Below are positions 36,821-46,563 of a DNA stretch of 64,000 bases, piece after piece. The notes under the pieces were generated by a model. It searched no databases. It was not told the origin of the DNA and worked only from the letters and a program-made list of their open reading frames with translations. Numbering within the stretch: the first letter of the stretch is position 1; each line of letters starts with the position of its first letter. The position numbers and the translations under genes were made by a program. Source of the DNA: Brevundimonas naejangsanensis (GTDB taxonomy: Bacteria > Pseudomonadota > Alphaproteobacteria > Caulobacterales > Caulobacteraceae). The stretch lies in NCBI RefSeq assembly GCF_003627995.1, contig NZ_CP032707.1, positions 1,292,501 to 1,356,500 on the forward strand, given 5' to 3'.

Positions 36821-39769
36821 GTGCCAGCCAGCCTTCTCCTGATCGTCATTCTCGTCCTGCCCTTCATCGGGGCGCTGATCGCCGCGGGCCTGCCCCGGCA
36901 TGCGCGCACCTCGGCGGCGGTGCTGTCCTGGATCGTGGCCCTGATCAGCGTGACCTGCCTGGCCGTCCTATGGCCGCGATTCCAGGACGGGGAGGTGCTG
37001 AAGCAGCAGATCGACTGGCTGCCCTCGCTGGGGGTCAATCTGATCATCCGGCTGGACGGGTTGTCCTGGCTGTTCAGCGCCCTGATCCTGGGGATCGGCG
37101 CTCTCGTGGTCCTCTATGCGCGCTACTACATGTCGCCCAAGGACCCGGTGCCGCGCTTCTTCTCCTTCCTGCTCGCCTTCATGGGCGCCATGCAGGGGGT
37201 CGTCCTGTCGGGCAACCTGATCCAGATGGTGGTCTTCTGGGAGCTGACCAGCCTCTTCTCCTTCCTGCTGATCGGCTACTGGCATCAGAACGCGGCGGCG
37301 CGCGACGGCGCGCGCATGGCCCTGTCGATCACCGCCACGGGCGGGGTGGCCCTGCTGGTCGGCATGATCCTGATCGGCCGCATCGCCGGCAGCTATGAGC
37401 TGGACGCCGTGGTCGCCGCGCGCGACGTGATCCTGGCCGACCCCCTCTATCCGGTCGCCCTGGCCCTGATCCTGGCGGCGGCCCTGACCAAGAGCGCCCA
37501 GTTCCCGTTCCATATCTGGCTGCCGCGCGCCATGGCCGCCCCGACGCCGGTCAGCGCCTATCTGCACTCGGCCACCATGGTGAAGGCGGGCGTCTTCCTG
37601 CTGATGCGCTTCTGGCCGATCTTCGGCGAGACCGAGATGTGGTATTTCATCGTCGGCGGGGCGGGGCTGACGACCCTGCTGCTGGGGGCCTGGTGCGCCA
37701 TCTTCCAGCACGACCTGAAGGGCCTGCTGGCCTATTCGACCATCAGCCACCTGGGGCTGATCTGCCTGCTGCTGGGCCTGGGATCGGACCTGGGGGCGAT
37801 CGCCGCCATCTTCCACACGGTCAACCACGCCACCTTCAAGGCCTCGCTGTTCATGGCCGCCGGCATCATCGACCACGAAGCCGGGTCGCGCGACATGCGC
37901 AAGCTCAGCGGCCTGATCCGCTACATGCCGATCACCGCCACCCTGGCCATGGTGGCCGCCGCCGCCATGGCGGGGGTGCCGTTGCTGAACGGCTTCCTGT
38001 CCAAGGAGATGTTCCTGGCCGAGGCCCTGGCCAGCGCCCAGAACAAGAGCCTGAACCAGGCCCTGCCGGTGCTGGCGACCCTGGCCAGCGCCTTCAGCGT
38101 CCTCTATTCGCTGCGCTTCATCCACAACACCTTCTTCGGCCCGCCGCCGACCAAGCTGGACCGCATTCCGCACGAGCCGCCCGCCTGGATGCGGCGCCCG
38201 GTCGAGGTGCTGGTGGCCCTGTGCCTGGTGGTCGGGGTGTTCCCGGCCGTGACGGTCGGCCCCTTCCTGCGCAGCGCCGCCGTCTCCATGCTGGGCTTCG
38301 ACCTGCCTTATTACAGCCTGTCGGTGTGGCACGGCTTCAACCTGCCGCTGCTGCTGGGCGTGATCGCCATGGCGGGGGGGATCGCCCTCTACGTCGTCTT
38401 CGGCCGGGCCCTGAACGCCAATCCGCGCGGCGGCCCCTGGGGCATGAAGCGGCTGAACGGCGGCTATCTGTTCGAGCGGTCGATGGCGCTGCTGCTGCGG
38501 GTCTCAGAGACGGTGCAGAGCCGCCTCGGCACTCGGCGGCTGCAGCCGCAGCTGCGCGTGATCGTGCTGACGGCCCTGCTGGCCGGGGGTGCGGCGGCGA
38601 CGACCGGCTTCGTCATCGTCTGGCCCGAGTTCCGCCCGCCCCAGCCGCACAACCTGGCCTTCGCCGCCCTGTGGCTGGTCGGCGGCGTCTGCGCCGTGGC
38701 CGCCGCCTGGCAGGCCAAATACCATCGCCTGGCGGCCGTGGCGCTGATGAGCGGGGCGGGCCTGGCCAGCTGCCTGACCTTCGTCTGGCTGTCGGCGCCG
38801 GACCTGGCCCTGACCCAGCTGGTGGTCGAGGTGGTGACGACCGTGCTGCTGCTGCTCGGCTTGCGCTGGCTGCCCAAGCGGCTGGAGGAGATCAACGTCC
38901 CCGAGCGCGAGCAGCGCCGCGCCCGTTGGCGCCGCCGTCTGGACCGGTTGATCGCCGTCGCCGCCGGCGCCGGGGTCGCCGTGCTGTCCTGGACCGTCAT
39001 GGTGCGTCCGCCGGTCGAGGGCCTGTCGCGCTTCTTTGTCGAGCGCGCCTACAGCGATGCGGGCGGCCGCAACGTCGTCAACGTCATCCTGGTCGACTTC
39101 CGCGCCTTCGACACCTTCGGCGAGATCACCGTCCTGGGCGTGGTGGGGCTGACGGTGCTGGCCCTGCTGCGCCGCTTCCGGCCCGCCAGCGACAGCCTGA
39201 CCCAGCCGATGCAGAAGCGGGTGCAGGACGAATCCGACCGCCTGCGCGAGGGCCGCACCGAAGGCGACACCCTCAAGGACACCATGATGATCCCCGGCGT
39301 GGTCATGCGCTGGATGTTCCCCTTCATCATCCTGCTGGCCGTGCACCTCTTCCTGCGCGGCCATGACCTGCCGGGCGGGGGCTTCGCCGCCGGGGTGGCC
39401 CTGTCGATCGCCTTCATCCTGCAGTACATGGTCTCGGGCGCGCGCTGGGTCGAGGAGCGGCTGGCGATCCGGCCCATCCTGTGGATCGGCGTCGGCCTGA
39501 TGCTGGCGGCGCTCAGCGGCGCCGGGTCCTGGCTGTTCGGCCATCCCTTCCTGACGACCTATTTCCAGTACACCGACCTGCCGCTGCTGGGTCGCGTGCC
39601 CCTGGCCACCGCCGTCCTGTTCGACCTGGGGGTGGTCATCCTCGTGGTCGGGGCGACGGTGCTGATCCTGGTCGCCCTGGCCCACCAGTCGCTGCGCAAG
39701 GCCCGGGTCGACGAAGCCGCTGCCGGGGCCGCCGCCGTCGAGAGCTCCGAAGCGGGAGAGCCGTCATGA
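36821..39769 (+). CDS. mrpA: Monovalent cation/H+ antiporter subunit A, MrpA-MrpB fusion (PhaAB)
   Basis: 982-residue membrane protein. Residues 1-~780 are the MrpA/NuoL-like part: KSAQFPFHIWLPRAMAAPTP (conserved Lys and His of the proton path), DHEAGSRDMRKLSGLIRYMP, FNGFLSKEMF-like LLNGFLSKEMFLAEAL. From about 815 the MrpB domain follows (MIPGVVMRWMFPFIILLAVH, GHDLPGGGFAAGVALSIAF). Fused A+B is usual in alphaproteobacteria. GTG 36821 is chosen because hydrophobic sequence begins there; an upstream GTG at 36758 is possible. The stop overlaps mrpC. Confidence 0.92.
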   Translation: MPASLLLIVILVLPFIGALIAAGLPRHARTSAAVLSWIVALISVTCLAVLWPRFQDGEVLKQQIDWLPSLGVNLIIRLDGLSWLFSALILGIGALVVLYARYYMSPKDPVPRFFSFLLAFMGAMQGVVLSGNLIQMVVFWELTSLFSFLLIGYWHQNAAARDGARMALSITATGGVALLVGMILIGRIAGSYELDAVVAARDVILADPLYPVALALILAAALTKSAQFPFHIWLPRAMAAPTPVSAYLHSATMVKAGVFLLMRFWPIFGETEMWYFIVGGAGLTTLLLGAWCAIFQHDLKGLLAYSTISHLGLICLLLGLGSDLGAIAAIFHTVNHATFKASLFMAAGIIDHEAGSRDMRKLSGLIRYMPITATLAMVAAAAMAGVPLLNGFLSKEMFLAEALASAQNKSLNQALPVLATLASAFSVLYSLRFIHNTFFGPPPTKLDRIPHEPPAWMRRPVEVLVALCLVVGVFPAVTVGPFLRSAAVSMLGFDLPYYSLSVWHGFNLPLLLGVIAMAGGIALYVVFGRALNANPRGGPWGMKRLNGGYLFERSMALLLRVSETVQSRLGTRRLQPQLRVIVLTALLAGGAAATTGFVIVWPEFRPPQPHNLAFAALWLVGGVCAVAAAWQAKYHRLAAVALMSGAGLASCLTFVWLSAPDLALTQLVVEVVTTVLLLLGLRWLPKRLEEINVPEREQRRARWRRRLDRLIAVAAGAGVAVLSWTVMVRPPVEGLSRFFVERAYSDAGGRNVVNVILVDFRAFDTFGEITVLGVVGLTVLALLRRFRPASDSLTQPMQKRVQDESDRLREGRTEGDTLKDTMMIPGVVMRWMFPFIILLAVHLFLRGHDLPGGGFAAGVALSIAFILQYMVSGARWVEERLAIRPILWIGVGLMLAALSGAGSWLFGHPFLTTYFQYTDLPLLGRVPLATAVLFDLGVVILVVGATVLILVALAHQSLRKARVDEAAAGAAAVESSEAGEPS

Positions 39770-40110
39770 TGCCGCTCGTCCTGGCCGCCGCCATCGGCGT
39801 GCTGACCGCCTCGGGGGTGTGGCTGCTGCTGCGGCCGCGCACCTTCCAGGTCATCATCGGCCTGTCGCTGATCTCCTATGCGGTCAATCTGTTCATCTTC
39901 TCCATGGGGCGGCTGCGCACCGCGGCCGCGCCCGTGACCGCCAAGGGGGCCGAGGACCCGGCCCTCTACGCCGATCCCACGCCTCAGGCCCTGGTGCTGA
40001 CGGCCATCGTCATCAGCTTCGCCCTGACGGCCCTCTTCCTGGTGGTGCTGCTCGCCTCGCGCGGGGAGACCGGCAGCGACCACGTCGACGGACAGGAGCC
40101 GGCGGAATGA
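39766..40110 (+). CDS. mrpC: Mrp antiporter subunit C
   Basis: 114 residues, NuoK-like with three membrane segments: VLAAAIGVLTASGVWLLLRP, FQVIIGLSLISYAVNLFIFS and the conserved DPTPQALVLTAIVISFALTA. ATG 39766 overlaps the mrpA stop (ATGATG) and the 3' end overlaps mrpD by four bases, so translation is coupled along the operon. Confidence 0.95.
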   Translation: MMPLVLAAAIGVLTASGVWLLLRPRTFQVIIGLSLISYAVNLFIFSMGRLRTAAAPVTAKGAEDPALYADPTPQALVLTAIVISFALTALFLVVLLASRGETGSDHVDGQEPAE

Positions 40111-41702
40111 CCCACTGGCAAGATCACCTGATCATCGGCCCCATCGTCCTGCCCATGGTCATCGCCGCGGCCATGCTGATGTTCGACGAGCGGCGCCGCC
40201 TGCTCAAGGGCGGCCTCAGCCTCTTCGCCATGGCCGCCATCCTGGTCATGGCCCTGGCCCTGCTGCACGAGAGCGCGACCGGCGCCGTCGGCGGCGGCGA
40301 CACGGCGCGCGTCTATCGCCTGGGCGACTGGCCGGCGCCGTTCGGCATCGTCCTGGTGGCCGATCGCCTGTCGACCCTGATGGTGGCCCTGACCAGCGTG
40401 CTGGGGGCCTGTTCCCTGATCTTCGCCCTGGCCCGCTGGGACCGGGCCGGGCCGCGTTTCCACGCCCTGTTCCTGCTGCTGGTCATGGGGGTGAACGGGG
40501 CCTTCCTGACGGGCGATCTGTTCAACCTCTTCGTCTTCTTCGAGATCATGCTGGCGGCCTCCTACGGCCTGGCCCTGCACGGCTCGGGCGAGGCGCGCAT
40601 CCGCGCAGGGCTCGCCTATATCGCGGTCAACCTGACGGCCTCCATGCTGTTCCTGATCGGGGTCAGCCTGATCTACGGCGTCACCGGCACCCTCAACATG
40701 GCCGACCTGGCCATGCGGATTCCGGGCATCGCGCCGGAGGACCGTGGCCTGTTCCACGTCGCGGCGGCGGTGCTGGGCGTGGCCTTCCTGACCAAGTGCG
40801 CCATGTGGCCGCTCGGTTTCTGGCTGACCACCACCTACACCGCCGCCAGCGCCCCGGCGGCGGCCGTCTTCGCCATCCTGTCCAAGGTCGGCGCCTATGT
40901 CGTCATCCGTCTCAGCCTGCTGCTGTTCGGGGCGGGGGCGGCCGGGTCGGCGGGCTTCGGCGAGGTCTGGCTGCTGGTCGGGGGGCTGGCCACCATCGGC
41001 TTCGGCGTGGCGGGGCTGATCGCGGCGCGCGACCTGGCCTGCGCGGCGGCCTACGCCGTCATGGTCTCGTCGGGCACTGTGCTGGCGGTGGTCGGGACCG
41101 GCGATGTCGACGCCCTGGGCGGGGCGGTCTTCTACCTGGTCGGCTCGACCCTGGCCTGCGGCGCCCTGTTCATGCTGGGCGAAGTGCTGCACCGGGGGCA
41201 GGACCCCGGCGCCCGCTCGGGTCGGGCCGTGTTCGAGGACGAGTTCAGCGACCCCTTCGACGACGAGGAGCGCAACGAGCCCGGTCTGGTCATCCCCGCC
41301 GCCGTCGCGGCCCTGGGCGGTCTGTTCCTGATCTGCACCCTGATGCTGACGGGCCTGCCGCCCCTGTCGGCCTTCATCGGCAAGCTGGCCATGATCGAGG
41401 CCCTGGCGCGCACCGGGGGCGTGGCGGCCATCCTGGTCATCATCGCCCTGTCCCTGGCCAGCCTGGGCGCCCTGATCGGTCTGACGCGCCTGGGCATGGC
41501 GGCCCTGTGGTCGCGCGACGAGGAGGAGGCGCCGGTGGTCATCGGGGCGACGGAGATGATCGCCATCACCGGCCTGCTGGGGGCCTGCGTCCTGCTGGCG
41601 GTGTTCGGCGAGGCGGCCTTCGCCTATGCGGCGCACACGGCGGACTGGCTGGGGCGGCCCGACGCCTATGTCCGCGCGGTCCTGGGCGGAGGCGCCGCAT
41701 GA
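40107..41702 (+). CDS. mrpD: Mrp antiporter subunit D
   Basis: 531 residues, NuoM/N-like with about 14 membrane segments. Conserved elements: FNLFVFFEIMLAASYGLALH with the intramembrane Glu, FLTKCAMWPLGFWLTTTYTA with the Lys, and LTGLPPLSAFIGKLAMIEAL. It forms a cation/proton channel half with MrpA. Starts within ATGA overlap of mrpC; ends overlapping mrpE. Confidence 0.95.
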   Translation: MTHWQDHLIIGPIVLPMVIAAAMLMFDERRRLLKGGLSLFAMAAILVMALALLHESATGAVGGGDTARVYRLGDWPAPFGIVLVADRLSTLMVALTSVLGACSLIFALARWDRAGPRFHALFLLLVMGVNGAFLTGDLFNLFVFFEIMLAASYGLALHGSGEARIRAGLAYIAVNLTASMLFLIGVSLIYGVTGTLNMADLAMRIPGIAPEDRGLFHVAAAVLGVAFLTKCAMWPLGFWLTTTYTAASAPAAAVFAILSKVGAYVVIRLSLLLFGAGAAGSAGFGEVWLLVGGLATIGFGVAGLIAARDLACAAAYAVMVSSGTVLAVVGTGDVDALGGAVFYLVGSTLACGALFMLGEVLHRGQDPGARSGRAVFEDEFSDPFDDEERNEPGLVIPAAVAALGGLFLICTLMLTGLPPLSAFIGKLAMIEALARTGGVAAILVIIALSLASLGALIGLTRLGMAALWSRDEEEAPVVIGATEMIAITGLLGACVLLAVFGEAAFAYAAHTADWLGRPDAYVRAVLGGGAA

Positions 41703-42199
41703 TCAAGGCCGTCCTGCCTCACCCCTTCCTGTCGGTCGCCCTGTTCGGGGCGTCCCTGCTGCTCAGCGCCTCGGCGGCGCCGCCGGCCCTGGCTCTGGCG
41801 GCTCTGGCGGCCCTGGCCACGCCCCACATCATGCGGGCCCTAGACGTCGAGCCGGTGCGGGTGAAGAAGCCCCTGGTCATCCTGGAGCTGGCCCTGCTGG
41901 TCGCGCGCGACGTCGTGCGCTCCAACTGGGAGGTGGCCCGCATCGTCCTGAAGCGCGAACGGGCAGGGGATGCCAAGCGGGTCGCGGGCTTCGTCCACAT
42001 TCCGTTGCAGATGCGCAACCGTCACGCCCTGGGCATCCTGGCCGTCATCATCACCAGCACGCCCGGCACCATCTGGGTCGAGTACGAGGAGGCCAGCGGC
42101 GTCCTGCTGCTGCACATCCTCAACCTGCGGCCCGAGGACGACTGGGCCGGGGTGATCAAGGGTCGCTACGAACGTCGCCTGATGGAGATCTTCGAATGA
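41699..42199 (+). CDS. mrpE: Mrp antiporter subunit E
   Basis: 166 residues. Two or three N-terminal membrane segments, then the soluble-facing domain with VHIPLQMRNRHALGILAVII and TSTPGTIWVEYEEASGVLLL, typical of MrpE/PhaE. Needed for assembly of the seven-subunit complex. Four-base overlaps with both neighbours. Confidence 0.93.
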   Translation: MIKAVLPHPFLSVALFGASLLLSASAAPPALALAALAALATPHIMRALDVEPVRVKKPLVILELALLVARDVVRSNWEVARIVLKRERAGDAKRVAGFVHIPLQMRNRHALGILAVIITSTPGTIWVEYEEASGVLLLHILNLRPEDDWAGVIKGRYERRLMEIFE

Positions 42200-42477
42200 T
42201 GGCCGCCGTCTTCTACTGGGGGATGGTGCTGACCCAACTGCTGCTGGCGGGGGCCATGGGCGTGGCCGCCTGGCGCATCGCCACCGGGCCCCGCGCCCAG
42301 GACCGCATTCTGGGCATGGACACCCTGTATCAGTCGGGGATGCTGCTGATCGTCGCCTTCGGGGTGCGCACGGGCAGCAGCCTCTATTTCTACGCGGCCC
42401 TGATCATCGGCATGGTGGGCTTCGCCTCGACCGTGGCCATGGCCAAATTCCTCATGCGCGGCGAGGTGATCGAATGA
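42196..42477 (+). CDS. mrpF: Mrp antiporter subunit F
   Basis: 93 residues, three membrane segments. Family sequence GPRAQDRILGMDTLYQSGML and ASTVAMAKFLMRGEVIE, corresponding to the R-V-x-A-x-D-T motif of MrpF. Overlaps mrpE and mrpG by four bases each. Confidence 0.93.
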   Translation: MMAAVFYWGMVLTQLLLAGAMGVAAWRIATGPRAQDRILGMDTLYQSGMLLIVAFGVRTGSSLYFYAALIIGMVGFASTVAMAKFLMRGEVIE

Positions 42478-42827
42478 CGGCGGCTGAGCTTCCGGCCTGG
42501 GTCCTGGGCCTGACCGCCCTGCTGTCGGTGACGGGGGCGGCGGTAACCCTGATCGGCGCCCTCGGGCTGATCCGGCTGCGCACCTTCTATGAGCGGGTGC
42601 ACGCCCCGACCCTGGGCGCGACCCTGGGCATGGCCCTGGTGCTGGCGGGGTCGCTGGTTTTCTTCATCGCCCTGGAGAAGCGGTTCATGCCGCGCGAGCT
42701 GCTGATCGCCCTCTTCTTTACGGCCACCACGCCGGTGACGCTGATCATCCTGGCGCGCGCGGCCCTGTTCCGTGACCGCACCTCGGCCGGCGGCGCCCGC
42801 GTCCCGGCTGAAGGCGAATGCGACTGA
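42474..42827 (+). CDS. mrpG: Mrp antiporter subunit G
   Basis: 117 residues, three membrane segments: GAAVTLIGALGLIRLRTFYE, ERVHAPTLGATLGMALVLAG, and a third containing LLIALFFTATTPVTLIILAR. The R-L-x-T-x-x-x-R-x-H-A-P motif identifies MrpG. Last subunit of the operon; 20 bases separate its stop from the convergent HPr gene. Confidence 0.95.
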   Translation: MTAAELPAWVLGLTALLSVTGAAVTLIGALGLIRLRTFYERVHAPTLGATLGMALVLAGSLVFFIALEKRFMPRELLIALFFTATTPVTLIILARAALFRDRTSAGGARVPAEGECD

Positions 42828-42847
42828 CGGCGGGGCGTTGAGGCCAG

Positions 42848-43135
42848 CTACTGGTCTTCGTCGAAGCGGCGCGCGACTAGGTCGCTGAGCGCGGCCACGG
42901 CCTCGGCCGCGTCGGGACCCTCGGCCCGCACCTCGACGCCGCAGCCGATGCCGGCCCCCAGCATCAGCAGGCCCATGATCGAGCGGGCGTCGACGGTGAC
43001 CCCGTCGCGGGTGACGGCGATCTCGGACTGGAACTCAGAGGCCAGCTTGACGAATTTGGCCGAGGCCCGGGCGTGCAGGCCGCGCTGGTTGCAGATGTTC
43101 AGCACCGCCTGGGCGGAAGGGGCGACGTCGCTCAT
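42848..43135 (-). CDS. ptsH: Phosphocarrier protein HPr (regulatory PTS)
   Basis: 95 residues. Active-site histidine in NQRGLHARASAKFVKLA and the Ser phosphorylated by HPr kinase in DARSIMGLLMLGAGIG. It passes phosphate from EI to EIIA-type proteins and is the target of HprK. No sugar permease nearby, so it belongs to a regulatory PTS. Overlaps the EIIA gene by four bases. Confidence 0.95.
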   Translation of the reverse strand: MSDVAPSAQAVLNICNQRGLHARASAKFVKLASEFQSEIAVTRDGVTVDARSIMGLLMLGAGIGCGVEVRAEGPDAAEAVAALSDLVARRFDEDQ

Positions 43136-43536
43136 TTCTCGCCCGCGAGGACCCAGGAGGCCACCGAAATGTATTTGCGGCCCGCGTCCTGGGCATGGGC
43201 CACGCAGGCCTCCAGGCTTTCGCGGCCGCGCACGCTGGCCAGCTTGATCAGCATGGGCAGGTTCAGTCCGGCGATGACCTCGGCGCCGGTCTGCTCCATC
43301 ACGGAAATGGCCAGGTTGGAGGGGGTGCCGCCGAACATGTCGGTCAGCAGGATGACGCCCTCGCCCTCGTTGACCGCGGCGGCGGCGTCGACGATGTCGC
43401 GGCGGCGCCGCTCCATGTCGTCGTCGGGGCCGATGCAGATGGCGGCCACGCCGCGCTGCGGCCCGACCACATGCTCCATCGCCGACAGGAATTCGGAGGC
43501 CAGACCTCCGTGGGTGACGATCACCAGCCCGATCAT
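43132..43536 (-). CDS. PTS EIIA component, mannose family (EIIA-Man/ManX-like)
   Basis: 134 residues. Phosphorylation site His9 in GLVIVTHGGLASEF, plus LLTDMFGGTPSNLAISVM and LPMLIKLAS. In alphaproteobacteria this soluble EIIA acts as a signalling output rather than in sugar uptake. Located between hprK and ptsH; rapZ, which often lies here, is absent. Confidence 0.93.
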   Translation of the reverse strand: MIGLVIVTHGGLASEFLSAMEHVVGPQRGVAAICIGPDDDMERRRRDIVDAAAAVNEGEGVILLTDMFGGTPSNLAISVMEQTGAEVIAGLNLPMLIKLASVRGRESLEACVAHAQDAGRKYISVASWVLAGEK

Positions 43537-43617
43537 TTAGGCTTCACCAAAGACATACGCCCCCGCCCGCCCTCCGCAAGCGACAAGCCCGTCTTCATAG
43601 GGCAATCGGCCCCCGGA

Positions 43618-44073
43618 TCAAAGGGCGCCGTCACACGGCGCGCTCAGGTCGGCCATGGCGGCCCCCACGACCAGGGGCGCCGAGGCGGGGCGGGGGTCCA
43701 GGGTCAGGCGGGGCAGGACGACGCCCTCGACCACGTCCAGGGCCGCCGCGGGCAGGCGTTCGACCGGCTCATGGGTCAGGCGCAGCGACAGGACGATCCG
43801 CGCCAGGGGCAGGAAGGGCCGGTCGATGATGCCCAGGCCCCGCACCTCCATCCGCCCGGCGATGGTCGCGGGCGCGGCGGCGTAGAGGGCGCCGCCGCAG
43901 GCGAAGGCGTGCACCCAGTCGTCGCCGACCAGCCGCCAGCCGTTCCGCATCAGCCGCAGGGCCAGGTCGCTCTTGCCCACGCCCGATGGTCCCTGGATCA
44001 GCGCTCCGCGCCAGGCGCCGCCCAGGCGCACGGCCGCGACGGTGGCGTGCAGGGGCTGGCGCGGCGCGCTCAC
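43618..44073 (-). CDS. hprK: HPr kinase/phosphorylase, short form
   Basis: 151 residues consisting only of the C-terminal kinase domain: Walker A GPSGVGKSDLALRL at 28-41, LVGDDWVHA, and the signature-like IAGRMEVRGLGIIDRPF. The N-terminal domain of Gram-positive HprK is missing, as usual in alphaproteobacteria. It phosphorylates HPr on Ser. Overlaps the chvG stop by four bases, so it is coupled to the sensor kinase gene. Confidence 0.93.
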   Translation of the reverse strand: MSAPRQPLHATVAAVRLGGAWRGALIQGPSGVGKSDLALRLMRNGWRLVGDDWVHAFACGGALYAAAPATIAGRMEVRGLGIIDRPFLPLARIVLSLRLTHEPVERLPAAALDVVEGVVLPRLTLDPRPASAPLVVGAAMADLSAPCDGAL

Positions 44074-45680
44074 GGGCGCTTGCTCGCGGCGGGCAGCCGC
44101 ACCTCGAAGCGGGCGCCGACCACGGCGCCGTCGGGGGCCTTGCGGTTCTCGGCGTGGACGCGTCCGCCGTGGGCGTCCACGATCTGGCGCACGATCGACA
44201 GGCCCAGGCCCGAGTTGGCGCCGAAGGCCGTGCCCTTGGGCCGGGAGGTGTAGAAGCGCTCGAACACCGTCTCCAGGTTCTCGGCCGGGATGCCGGGGCC
44301 GTCGTCCTCGACGCGGATGCGCAGCGGCAGGTCCGGCTGGCTGTCGTCGCGGTCCAGCCGCACCCGCACCTCGCCGTCCGGCGGGCTGAAGGAGCGGGCG
44401 TTGTCGATCAGGTTGCGGAACACCTGGCCCAGGGGGATGTCGCGGCCCACGACCCGGGCGTTGTCGGCGGTCGAGGCGAAGCGCACCTGGGCCTCGCCCG
44501 CCTTCTGGCCCGACTCATAGACGCCGATGATGTCGCCCAGCAGTTCGTTCAGGTCGATGGCGCGCGGCCGATCGCGCGACAGTTCGGCGTCCAGGCGCGA
44601 AGCGTTGGAGATGTCGGTGATCAGCCGGTCGAGGCGTCGCACGTCCTGCTGCAGCAGGCCGGTCAGGCGCGCGCGCTGCTCTTCGGTCTTGACCAGGGGC
44701 AGGGTCTCCAGGGCCGAGCGGATCGAGGTCAGGGGGTTCTTGATCTCGTGCGAGACGTCGGCGGCGAAGCGTTCGATGGCGTCCATGCGCGTCGACAGGG
44801 TGTCGGTCATCGATTCCAGCGCGCGGGCCAGGTCGCCGATCTCGTCCTTGCGGTCCTCCAGGTCGGGCAGGGAGATGGCGCGGGCGCGCTGCAGGCGCAC
44901 CTGGTCCGCCGCCGCCGACAGCCGCATCACCGGCCGCGCCACGAACAGGTGCAGCACCAGGGAAGCCAGAAGGTTCACCGCCAGGGCCACCAGGGCGAAG
45001 GGCGTCAGCGCCCGCCGCTGGGCGGCCAGGGTCTTGTTGACGTCGCCGGCCTCCAGCGTCAGCACGCCCAGCACCTGCTGGACATGGCGCACCGGCAGGG
45101 AGACCGAGACGACCCGCTCGCCCTCCTCGTTGCGGCGCAGGCCCGCCTGGGGCACGCCCTGAAGGGCGCGCTCGACCTCGGCCGAAAGCTCGGCGTTGGC
45201 GCGGGCCAGGCGCGCCTTTTCGCGAGGCGAGGCCTCAGTCGGCGCCAGGGCGGTCCCGGCCGGATGCGCCGGGGGCAGGGGCGCGCCGGGGATGGCGTCG
45301 CTGACCCGGAAGGAGTCGGACACCTCGATGCCGTCGATGTCGAACAGACGCGCCCGCTGGCCCGCCGGAATGAAGTTGTCGCGCAGCCACAGGGCGGCGG
45401 CGCGATCATCCAGCATGGGGTAGGGGTCGCCCTGGGTGATGCCCAGCTCGCCCAGGACGTTGGCCAGAAGCTCGGCCTGGACGCTCAGGGACTCCTGGCG
45501 CGCCTCGATCAGGCCGCGCTTCCATTCGTTCAGCAGCAGGGCGCCGCCGAACAGGATCAGCAGACTGAGCAGGTTGAGGGCGAGAATGAAGCCGCCCAGG
45601 CGCGAGCCGCCGAAGCGGAATCGGCGCCGCGCCGGGACGTCTTCGGGTTCAGCTCTCGCGATAGCGGTATCCGACGCCAT
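44070..45680 (-). CDS. chvG: Sensor histidine kinase ChvG
   Basis: 536 residues. Membrane segments at about 28-50 and 226-248 enclose a periplasmic sensor domain. HAMP linker to about 305, then the H box [21 protein letters not shown] box [13 protein letters not shown], and ATP-lid motifs [19 protein letters not shown] and [16 protein letters not shown]. ChvG senses acidic pH or envelope stress and phosphorylates ChvI. Its start overlaps chvI by 32 bases; hprK follows directly. Confidence 0.95.
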   Translation of the reverse strand: MASDTAIARAEPEDVPARRRFRFGGSRLGGFILALNLLSLLILFGGALLLNEWKRGLIEARQESLSVQAELLANVLGELGITQGDPYPMLDDRAAALWLRDNFIPAGQRARLFDIDGIEVSDSFRVSDAIPGAPLPPAHPAGTALAPTEASPREKARLARANAELSAEVERALQGVPQAGLRRNEEGERVVSVSLPVRHVQQVLGVLTLEAGDVNKTLAAQRRALTPFALVALAVNLLASLVLHLFVARPVMRLSAAADQVRLQRARAISLPDLEDRKDEIGDLARALESMTDTLSTRMDAIERFAADVSHEIKNPLTSIRSALETLPLVKTEEQRARLTGLLQQDVRRLDRLITDISNASRLDAELSRDRPRAIDLNELLGDIIGVYESGQKAGEAQVRFASTADNARVVGRDIPLGQVFRNLIDNARSFSPPDGEVRVRLDRDDSQPDLPLRIRVEDDGPGIPAENLETVFERFYTSRPKGTAFGANSGLGLSIVRQIVDAHGGRVHAENRKAPDGAVVGARFEVRLPAASKRP

Positions 45681-46353
45681 ACAGGGTCTCGATAGCGTCG
45701 AACTCGGGGTCGACCATGCGGAACTTCTTTCGCATCCGTTTCACATGGCTGTCGATTGTGCGATCGTCGACATAGACCTGATCGTCATAGGCGGCGTCCA
45801 TCAGGTTGTCGCGGCTCTTCACGAAGCCGGGGCGCTGAGCCAGGGCCTGAAGCAGCAGGAATTCGGTCACCGTCAGCTTGACCGGCTTGCCGTCCCAGGT
45901 CGATTCGTGGCGCGCCGGGTCCATCGACAGCTTGCCGCGCTTGATCGCCTTGCCGGCTTCGCTGCTCGGGTCGACGGCCTCGATCCCCTCCACGCCCGAG
46001 CGGCGCAGCAGGGCCTTCACCCGCTCGATCAGCAGGCGCTGGCTGAAGGGCTTGTGGATGTAGTCGTCGGCGCCGAGGTTGAAGCCGAGGATCTCGTCGA
46101 TCTCCTCGTCCTTGGAGGTCAGCATGATGACCGGCAGGTTGGACGTCTGGCGCAGGCGGCGCAGCACTTCCATCCCGTCCATGCGGGGCATCTTCACATC
46201 CAGGATCGCCAGGTCGGGCGGCGAGGTTTCCAGCGCCTCCAGGCCCGAGGCGCCGTCGTGATAGGCGGTCACCTTGTGGCCGTGGCTCTCCAGCGCCAGG
46301 GACACGGAGGCCACGATGTTCTCGTCGTCGTCGACCAGGGTGATGTTAGCCAA
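45649..46353 (-). CDS. chvI: Response regulator ChvI
   Basis: 234 residues, OmpR class. Receiver domain with phosphoacceptor Asp52 in [13 protein letters not shown], Thr in IMLTSKDEE and Lys in [10 protein letters not shown]. The DNA-binding winged helix has [37 protein letters not shown] and [13 protein letters not shown]. First gene of the chvI-chvG-hprK-EIIA-ptsH run. Confidence 0.96.
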   Translation of the reverse strand: MANITLVDDDENIVASVSLALESHGHKVTAYHDGASGLEALETSPPDLAILDVKMPRMDGMEVLRRLRQTSNLPVIMLTSKDEEIDEILGFNLGADDYIHKPFSQRLLIERVKALLRRSGVEGIEAVDPSSEAGKAIKRGKLSMDPARHESTWDGKPVKLTVTEFLLLQALAQRPGFVKSRDNLMDAAYDDQVYVDDRTIDSHVKRMRKKFRMVDPEFDAIETLYGVGYRYRES

Positions 46354-46563
46354 GGGCTTCTCCTTAGTGCGGGCGGACGATCGTCCGATCGCCGTATCCG
46401 ATAACGCGCGGCAAGCGTAACCGTTCTATGCATTCGCGGTGAGTTTGCGGCCACCGCAAAATGGTTCGCCTGAGTCTGCCTTTCAACCCGCGCCAGGGAA
46501 AGCGAAACCTCGCCTTAAAGCCTGATCGGCAGGATGCGGGGGTCTTCTGCCGCGAAGGACGCC

